64,000 nucleotides of DNA, from NCBI RefSeq assembly GCF_947494755.1, contig NZ_CANLVZ010000005.1, forward strand, positions 186,001-250,000, read 5' to 3'. Below are positions 59,592 to 64,000 of the stretch, piece after piece. Position numbers and translations under genes: made by a program. Within the stretch, counting starts at the first letter, position 1; the number at the start of each line of letters is the position of its first letter. Source of the DNA: an uncultured Tateyamaria sp. GTDB taxonomy: Bacteria; Pseudomonadota; Alphaproteobacteria; Rhodobacterales; Rhodobacteraceae. A model generated the notes under the pieces. The model was not told where the DNA came from. It was given only the letters and a program-made list of their open reading frames with translations, and did no database searches.

Positions 59592-60661
59592 GCGGGTTCT
59601 CCCTCTGGTGTTGGTTCCGTCGCGGCCCCGGGCAGTGGCACCGGGTCCACATAGGTGCCGGGTGGATTCGCGTCCGGGTGGACCTCGACCATGTCCCCGA
59701 CAAGGCGCAGCCGATAGGTGGGCACCATTTCGGTAAACGGCGCGGGCGAGCGGCCCGAGCGGACATCGTATTGGAACCCGTGCCAGGGGCACGTCACAAG
59801 GCAGTCGATGATCTTGCCCTCGCCAAGGGGCCCGTTCTGGTGGGCGCAGGCATTGGCGATGGCTGAAAGCTGCCCCTCCATCAGAAAGATTGCAACGCGG
59901 TCGCCATTGGCCAGCCGCTTGATCTTGGCAAACCCTTCGCGAAAGCTGGAGGCGGGGCCGACCTTGACCCATGCACCATCCTTGGACACCGGGTCATTCC
60001 GCTCGGACCACCACGCTGCCAGATGCAGCACGATCACGGCTGCGGCCCCGGCCATGAACATGACCGTAAAGACGTGGTTTTGCTGTTCTTGCAGGATGCC
60101 AAGCGAGATATGCGCAGCAACCGAGAAATAGGCGGCATAGATCAGATAATGCAGTCGCTTCCACACGGGCGGTGTCAGGAATTTCAGCCAAAAGTCGTGG
60201 CTCGTGGCCGCGAGGATCATCAGACAGATCAGTGCAAAAATCCCAAAGAGTTCAAAGGGAAAGCCCGCAATCTGGCCAAAGCTGGAATTTGCATAAAGCA
60301 GGCCGACGTATTTGTCCGAGCTGGAAAAGTTGAAGTACCAGTTGAGGATGTAACCAGAATGCGTGATGGCCACAAAGGTCGTCATCACCCCGAAATGACG
60401 CCGGTTATACAGCAGTGGCAGGAACCGTTTATCAAGTCGCGCGGCAGGGCCGATGCACAGGATCACCGTCAGCATCATGAAGGCGCAGGCTCCAAAGGCG
60501 CGCGCGTTGTGGATTTGCGGATCGACCGCGCGTTCATGGTCCAGCGCCTCGGGCGACACATACAAAAAGAGCCACAGAAAGGCGGCCACTGCGGCCAGCA
60601 TCACAGCATCATAGATCCACTTGTTCGGGTTCCATTGAACCGGCGTGTACTTGACGCTCAT
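59588..60661 (-). CDS. Ferric-reductase-like membrane protein fused to a Rieske domain
   Basis: A 357-residue fusion. The N-terminal 220 residues form six or seven helices of the ferric reductase/MsrQ type; candidate heme ligands are H101 (AITHSGYIL), H171 (KRLHYLIY) and H184 (VAAHISLG), the last two 13 residues apart as in MsrQ. The C-terminal part (about 240-330) is a Rieske [2Fe-2S] domain: C272-A-H274 and C291-P-W-H294. It should pass electrons between a quinone or heme in the membrane and the Fe-S centre. The start at ATG 60661 is taken. It overlaps genes on both sides. Confidence 0.85.
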   Translation of the reverse strand: MSVKYTPVQWNPNKWIYDAVMLAAVAAFLWLFLYVSPEALDHERAVDPQIHNARAFGACAFMMLTVILCIGPAARLDKRFLPLLYNRRHFGVMTTFVAITHSGYILNWYFNFSSSDKYVGLLYANSSFGQIAGFPFELFGIFALICLMILAATSHDFWLKFLTPPVWKRLHYLIYAAYFSVAAHISLGILQEQQNHVFTVMFMAGAAAVIVLHLAAWWSERNDPVSKDGAWVKVGPASSFREGFAKIKRLANGDRVAIFLMEGQLSAIANACAHQNGPLGEGKIIDCLVTCPWHGFQYDVRSGRSPAPFTEMVPTYRLRLVGDMVEVHPDANPPGTYVDPVPLPGAATEPTPEGEPA

Positions 60662-61029
60662 TTGCTGGCCCCTTCGCTCAGTTGGACGGGGGTGATGTCT
60701 TCGGGCCATGTCTGACGCACCGACAGGCCGGTGATGACGATGACCACGATCCCGATGCTCATCGCGATGACGGCGAGGCCGTAGCCCTTGCGCACCGGGC
60801 GGTAGCGATCAGCCCATGCGGCGCGCTCGGTTTCGATCTGCCACCAGCGCCACAACACGATGGGCCAGATCAGCAGCACACCGGGAATCAGCAGCGGGCG
60901 AAAGATGTAGGCCCCGCGCGCGTCTTCATCTATGCGATCAATGCCGATGGTGATGAACAACAGCGCCACAAGTGCCCCGATGATCCCCCATGTCTGCATG
61001 CCCATCACAAGGGCCTGTGCCACGTCCAT
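60658..61029 (-). CDS. Three-helix membrane protein, first gene of Rieske/heme operon
   Basis: A 123-residue protein with helices at about 12-30 (WGIIGALVALLFITIGIDRI), 45-60 (LLIPGVLLIWPIVLWRWW) and 86-105 (GLAVIAMSIGIVVIVITGLS). The W-R-W-W-Q-I-E segment marks the second loop. No family motif is known. It overlaps the Rieske fusion gene by four bases and faces proX divergently across 250 bases. Confidence 0.65.
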   Translation of the reverse strand: MDVAQALVMGMQTWGIIGALVALLFITIGIDRIDEDARGAYIFRPLLIPGVLLIWPIVLWRWWQIETERAAWADRYRPVRKGYGLAVIAMSIGIVVIVITGLSVRQTWPEDITPVQLSEGASK

Positions 61030-61130
61030 TCGGTCATTTCCTTGCAGTTTGGTGTCCGACTTGACGTTGACCTTAACAAGGGTAAGCAACCGGACCCAAC
61101 CCCAAATAAGTCGCACGTGGCTGACACAGC

Positions 61131-61149
61131 GGGAATGTGATCAATTCCC
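61131..61149. promoter_or_regulatory. Inverted repeat between Rieske operon and proX
   Basis: GGGAAT-GTGATCA-ATTCCC at 61131-61149 is a perfect 6-bp inverted repeat with a 7-base centre. It is in the middle of the divergent spacer (61030-61279) and could bind a regulator of either operon. Confidence 0.5.
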
Positions 61150-61279
61150 TGTCACTCTGTGCCGGTTCCTGCATTGAATTCGCAAGAATGTGGAAATTGG
61201 ACTGTAAGATCAGGCCGCATTGGGTCTATGACTCGTCGTATCTTTTGCCAAATACTTGGGCACAACAGGGAGAACTGAA

Positions 61280-62245
61280 ATGAAAAAACGTGTTTTTGCC
61301 AGCGCACTTGTGCTGAGCAGTGGGCTGGCCTCCATGGCCGCGGCGGATTGCGGCGAGGTGTCGATCACCGAAATGGACTGGGCCTCGGCGGCTGTGGTCA
61401 CCAATGTGTCCAAGTTCCTGCTCGAGCAAGGCTATGGCTGTTCGGTGTCCATCGTTCCAACCACAACTGTCCCCGCCATGGCGTCGGTCGCCGAAACGGG
61501 CGAGCCTGACATTCTGACCGAGCTGTGGACCTCCTACACCGAAGTCTACGAAGAGCTGCGCGGCGAAGGCAAACTGGTCGAGTTGTCCAAGGTCCTGTCC
61601 GATGGCGGGGTCGAGGCGTGGTGGATCCCCGACTATCTGGCCGAGGCGCACCCCGAACTGACCACCCTTGAGGGCATCAAGGCCAACCCGCAGCTTGTCG
61701 GTGGCCGCTTTCACGACTGCCCGTCGGGCTGGGGCTGTGACGTGACCAATAACAACAACTTCAAGGCCGCCGGTCTGGCCGATGCGGGCGTCGAACGCTT
61801 CCAGCACGGCTCGGGAGAGACATTGGCGACCGCCATTGCCGCCGCCTATGAGGCGAAAGAGCCCTGGTTCGGCTACTACTGGGCCCCCACATCGGTGCTG
61901 GGCAAATACCCTATGGTTCAGGTCTCGATGCCGGAATATGACGCTGACACCCACACCTGCAACGGTCTGGAAGACTGCGCGACCCCCGGTCTGTCCGCCT
62001 ATCCGGTTTCGAACGTGGTGACAGCCGCGACGCAAGCCTTTGTGGACCGCGAACCCGAGGCGGCCGCCTTGATGGGCAACGTGACCTTCACCAACGCGCA
62101 GATGGGCGAAGTGCTGGCCTGGCAGGAAGCCAACCAAGCCTCGAACGAAGAGGCGGCGGTCTACTTCCTAACGACCTATAAGGACACGTGGGGCGACTGG
62201 CTGAACGATGCGGCCCGCGAAAACCTAGCGGCCTTGCTGCAATAA
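61280..62245 (+). CDS. proX: Glycine betaine/choline-type ABC transporter substrate-binding protein
   Basis: A 321-residue periplasmic protein of the OpuAC family. Signal peptide MKKRVFASALVLSSGLASM, cleaved near AAA. The mature part begins CGEVSITEMDWASAAVVTNVSKFLLEQGYG, and carries aromatic residues (W in EMDWAS, YYWAPTSVLGKYP) likely to form the cage for a quaternary ammonium. Four Cys (CPSGWGC, CNGLEDC) may form disulfides. It binds betaine-like substrates and passes them to the permease. Start at ATG 61280 behind AGGGAGAA. A hairpin separates it from the permease gene. Confidence 0.9.
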   Translation: MKKRVFASALVLSSGLASMAAADCGEVSITEMDWASAAVVTNVSKFLLEQGYGCSVSIVPTTTVPAMASVAETGEPDILTELWTSYTEVYEELRGEGKLVELSKVLSDGGVEAWWIPDYLAEAHPELTTLEGIKANPQLVGGRFHDCPSGWGCDVTNNNNFKAAGLADAGVERFQHGSGETLATAIAAAYEAKEPWFGYYWAPTSVLGKYPMVQVSMPEYDADTHTCNGLEDCATPGLSAYPVSNVVTAATQAFVDREPEAAALMGNVTFTNAQMGEVLAWQEANQASNEEAAVYFLTTYKDTWGDWLNDAARENLAALLQ

Positions 62246-62251
62246 CCGACC

Positions 62252-62281
62252 CACCCCGCGCCGCCACAGTGGTGCGGGGTG
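62252..62281 (+). promoter_or_regulatory. Hairpin between proX and proW-like genes
   Basis: CACCCCGC at 62252-62259 pairs perfectly with GCGGGGTG at 62274-62281. Such intercistronic hairpins give more binding protein than permease. Confidence 0.75.
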
Positions 62282-62329
62282 ATCCATACCAAGAACAAAC
62301 CCCACGAACGGGGTGACAGGGGGCGCAAC

Positions 62330-63364
62330 ATGGCGCAATACGAGGCGGTTTTCGACACGCTTGGCCTGCGGGACTGGTGTGATGCGGGCACGGGTGAGGC
62401 ACCTGTGTCCATGGCCCAATTGCTGGCCCAGGCCAAAGGCGGCGGAACCGAAGAGGCGGGCAGCGGCCTGCCTTTTCCCTCGCTTGATGTGCTGCACGAA
62501 GCCTGTCCGCGTATCGGCCAGACCCGTGATCTGACCGAGGGGCTTGAGCAGGGGTTTCTGTCGATCAGGTCCGAATTGAAATTCGTGCTCGACCCGATCA
62601 CCCAACCGCTCAGCTGGATGCTGGACGGGACGTTGTTTGTTTTCGAAAGCGCGCCGTGGTGGGTGATGATCCCGGCGCTTTTGCTGGTGTCCTGGCTGGT
62701 GTCGCGGTCCCGTTCGGTCACCGGGTTCGTGGCTTTCGTCCTGCTGTTTTTCGCCTTTATCGACCACTATGAGGTCGCGATGCAGACGCTGGCCATTGTG
62801 TTTGTCTGCACCGGCATATCGGTGCTTTTGGGAGTGCCTATCGGGATTGGCATGTCCAAGTCCGACACCGCCCAACGCAGCATCGTGCCGCTCTTGGACC
62901 TGCTTCAAACGCTGCCCACATTCGTCTACCTGATCCCGTTGATTTTCCTGTTTTCCGTCACGGAATCAAAGCTTTATGGGATCGCGATCATCCTTTACGC
63001 CATCGTGCCGGTGATCCGGTTGACGGATCTGGGCATCCGGCTGGTGGACAAGGACGTGATCGAGGCGGCAGATGCATTTGGCCTGACATCGCGCCAGAAA
63101 CTGGCGCGGGTGGAGTTGCCGCTGGCTTTGCCCAACATCATGGCTGGCGTGAACCAGACGATCATGATGAGCCTTGCGATGGTGGTCATCGCCTCGCTGG
63201 TCTCGGCACCCGGTCTGGGCGTGCTGGTGCTGCGCGGTATCCGCAGCCTTGATCTGGGCGTGGGGATCGTGGCGGGCCTTGGCATCGTGTTGCTGGCGGT
63301 TGTGCTTGATCGGGTCTCAAAGGCGGCACTGGCCCGCGTTGATACTCAGAGGAACACGAAATGA
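62330..63364 (+). CDS. proW: Glycine betaine-type ABC transporter permease
   Basis: A 344-residue membrane protein. A hydrophilic N-terminal part of about 85 residues precedes five or six helices. The permease loop EAADAFGLTSRQKLARVELPLALPNIMAG contains the EAA motif that contacts the ATPase. Helices include PLLDLLQTLPTFVYLIPLIFLF. It forms the translocation channel with ProV. Start at ATG 62330, following GGGGGC; it overlaps proV by four bases. Confidence 0.9.
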   Translation: MAQYEAVFDTLGLRDWCDAGTGEAPVSMAQLLAQAKGGGTEEAGSGLPFPSLDVLHEACPRIGQTRDLTEGLEQGFLSIRSELKFVLDPITQPLSWMLDGTLFVFESAPWWVMIPALLLVSWLVSRSRSVTGFVAFVLLFFAFIDHYEVAMQTLAIVFVCTGISVLLGVPIGIGMSKSDTAQRSIVPLLDLLQTLPTFVYLIPLIFLFSVTESKLYGIAIILYAIVPVIRLTDLGIRLVDKDVIEAADAFGLTSRQKLARVELPLALPNIMAGVNQTIMMSLAMVVIASLVSAPGLGVLVLRGIRSLDLGVGIVAGLGIVLLAVVLDRVSKAALARVDTQRNTK

Positions 63365-64000
63365 GCGGTCAGCCCAAGGTCTCGATACGGGGTCTCTACA
63401 AGATCTTTGGCCCCGATGATCGCGCGATGGTGCCCCATGTGCAGGGTGGCATGGACAAGGCCACGCTGCTGGATCGCCACGGCCATGTGCTGGGTCTGCA
63501 GGACATCAATGTCGACATGCAACCGGGTGAAATCACGGTGATCATGGGCCTGTCCGGGTCGGGCAAGTCCACGCTGATCCGCCATCTCAACCGGTTGATC
63601 GAACCCTCGGCGGGTGAGATCCTTGTGGATGGCACGGACGTGATGGCGCTTGGCGACAGGGATTTGCGCCGCTTGCGGCAGAAACAGATGTCGATGGTGT
63701 TCCAGAAATTCGCGCTGTTGCCGCACAAGACCGTGCTGGAAAACGCGGCCCTTCCATTGAGCGTTCAGGGGGCGGACGCGCAGACGCAGGACCGCGAGGC
63801 GCGCAAGTGGCTGGCCCGCGTCGGCCTTGACGGGTTCGAGGATCGCTACCCGGCGCAGCTATCGGGTGGCATGCAGCAACGGGTGGGAATCGCGCGCGCG
63901 CTGACCGCCAACACAGACATCATGCTGATGGACGAGGCGTTTTCGGCCCTTGATCCGCTGATCCGCACGGACATGCAGAACCTGCTGCTTGAGCTGCAAA
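63361..64000 (+). CDS. proV: Glycine betaine-type ABC transporter ATP-binding protein, cut by window end
   Basis: The first 213 codons are visible. Walker A is GLSGSGKST, the Q-loop is FQKFALLPHKTV, the ABC signature is LSGGMQQRVGIARAL and Walker B is IMLMDEAFSALDPL. The N terminus has the ProV-type extra segment before the first strand (IFGPDDRAMVPHV). The C-terminal CBS part is outside the window. It powers the importer. The start overlaps the permease stop (ATGA). Confidence 0.92.
   Translation, partial: MSGQPKVSIRGLYKIFGPDDRAMVPHVQGGMDKATLLDRHGHVLGLQDINVDMQPGEITVIMGLSGSGKSTLIRHLNRLIEPSAGEILVDGTDVMALGDRDLRRLRQKQMSMVFQKFALLPHKTVLENAALPLSVQGADAQTQDREARKWLARVGLDGFEDRYPAQLSGGMQQRVGIARALTANTDIMLMDEAFSALDPLIRTDMQNLLLELQ

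Overview
This window is a high-GC (by eye roughly 60-65 percent) chromosomal segment from an alphaproteobacterium, most likely a member of the Rhodobacterales / Roseobacter group. The evidence is a light-harvesting puc operon with PpsR-type operators, an alphaproteobacterial tRNA-His without G-1, an alphaproteobacterial GTTC-N7-GTTC SOS box before mmcB, a hom-glpX-recJ block, a fused MrpA/MrpB antiporter and several small families typical of Rhodobacteraceae (DUF3572, DUF6324, DUF6476). No insertion sequence, prophage, plasmid function or CRISPR array is seen. It reads as ordinary core chromosome with some accessory genes.

Layout. 1-6460: tail of an EamA exporter, NUDIX and DUF983 genes, then a compact EF-hand / ECF sigma / membrane protein / periplasmic sensor cluster, PleD, DUF3572 and a HAD phosphatase. 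6571-9849: a non-pyrrolysine MttB-family methyltransferase, then an H-NOX-like protein that has lost its heme ligands, coupled to a GGDEF diguanylate cyclase. 10049-12982: puc operon (two PpsR boxes, pucB, an extended pucA with an LH3-like Phe-Leu signature, hairpin, pucC, a repeat-containing protein, terminator). 13058-22652: tRNA-Glu, recJ, glpX, hom, a lipoprotein, TetR, pirin, an ArsR/AHSA1 pair, and a membrane coiled-coil protein with a ClpP-like partner. 22731-29391: SOS-controlled mmcB and the six-gene Mrp/Pha cation/proton antiporter. 29399-34492: small genes, tRNA-His, RluD-type pseudouridine synthase, rpoH with a heat-shock-type promoter, a Gfo/Idh oxidoreductase, a DksA/TraR zinc finger and a small AT-richer orphan. 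34584-41253 (minus strand): pepF, an amidohydrolase, DNA ligase plus ligase-associated exonuclease, an alpha/beta hydrolase and an SCP2 protein. 41327-46471: TPR protein, SUV3-like helicase, S4 protein, fdxA and carD. 46470-50764: cobS/cobT, a KefB-type antiporter and an Lrp/AsnC regulator. 50901-58455: hpd, a large PilM/PilP-like fusion protein, a SIMPL protein, metY, an NTF2-like protein and a glycosyltransferase-like protein. 58576-61029: four-gene operon around a ferric-reductase/Rieske fusion. 61280-64000: proXWV-type glycine betaine/choline ABC importer, cut by the window end.

Systems. The window holds bacteriochlorophyll antenna biogenesis under PpsR control, a presumed NO/redox or heme-independent c-di-GMP module, pH/sodium homeostasis (Mrp), DNA damage functions (mmcB, recJ, ligase/exonuclease), heat shock (rpoH), cobalamin assembly (cobS/cobT), tyrosine degradation (hpd) and compatible-solute uptake. 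The most unusual items are: the puc operon, with a predicted blue-shifted antenna, a 67-residue alpha-subunit tail and a repeat protein of unknown role; the ligand-less H-NOX; the Rieske/heme membrane operon with its Cys-rich partner; and the single-chain PilM/PilP-like protein with a slippage-prone hexanucleotide repeat.
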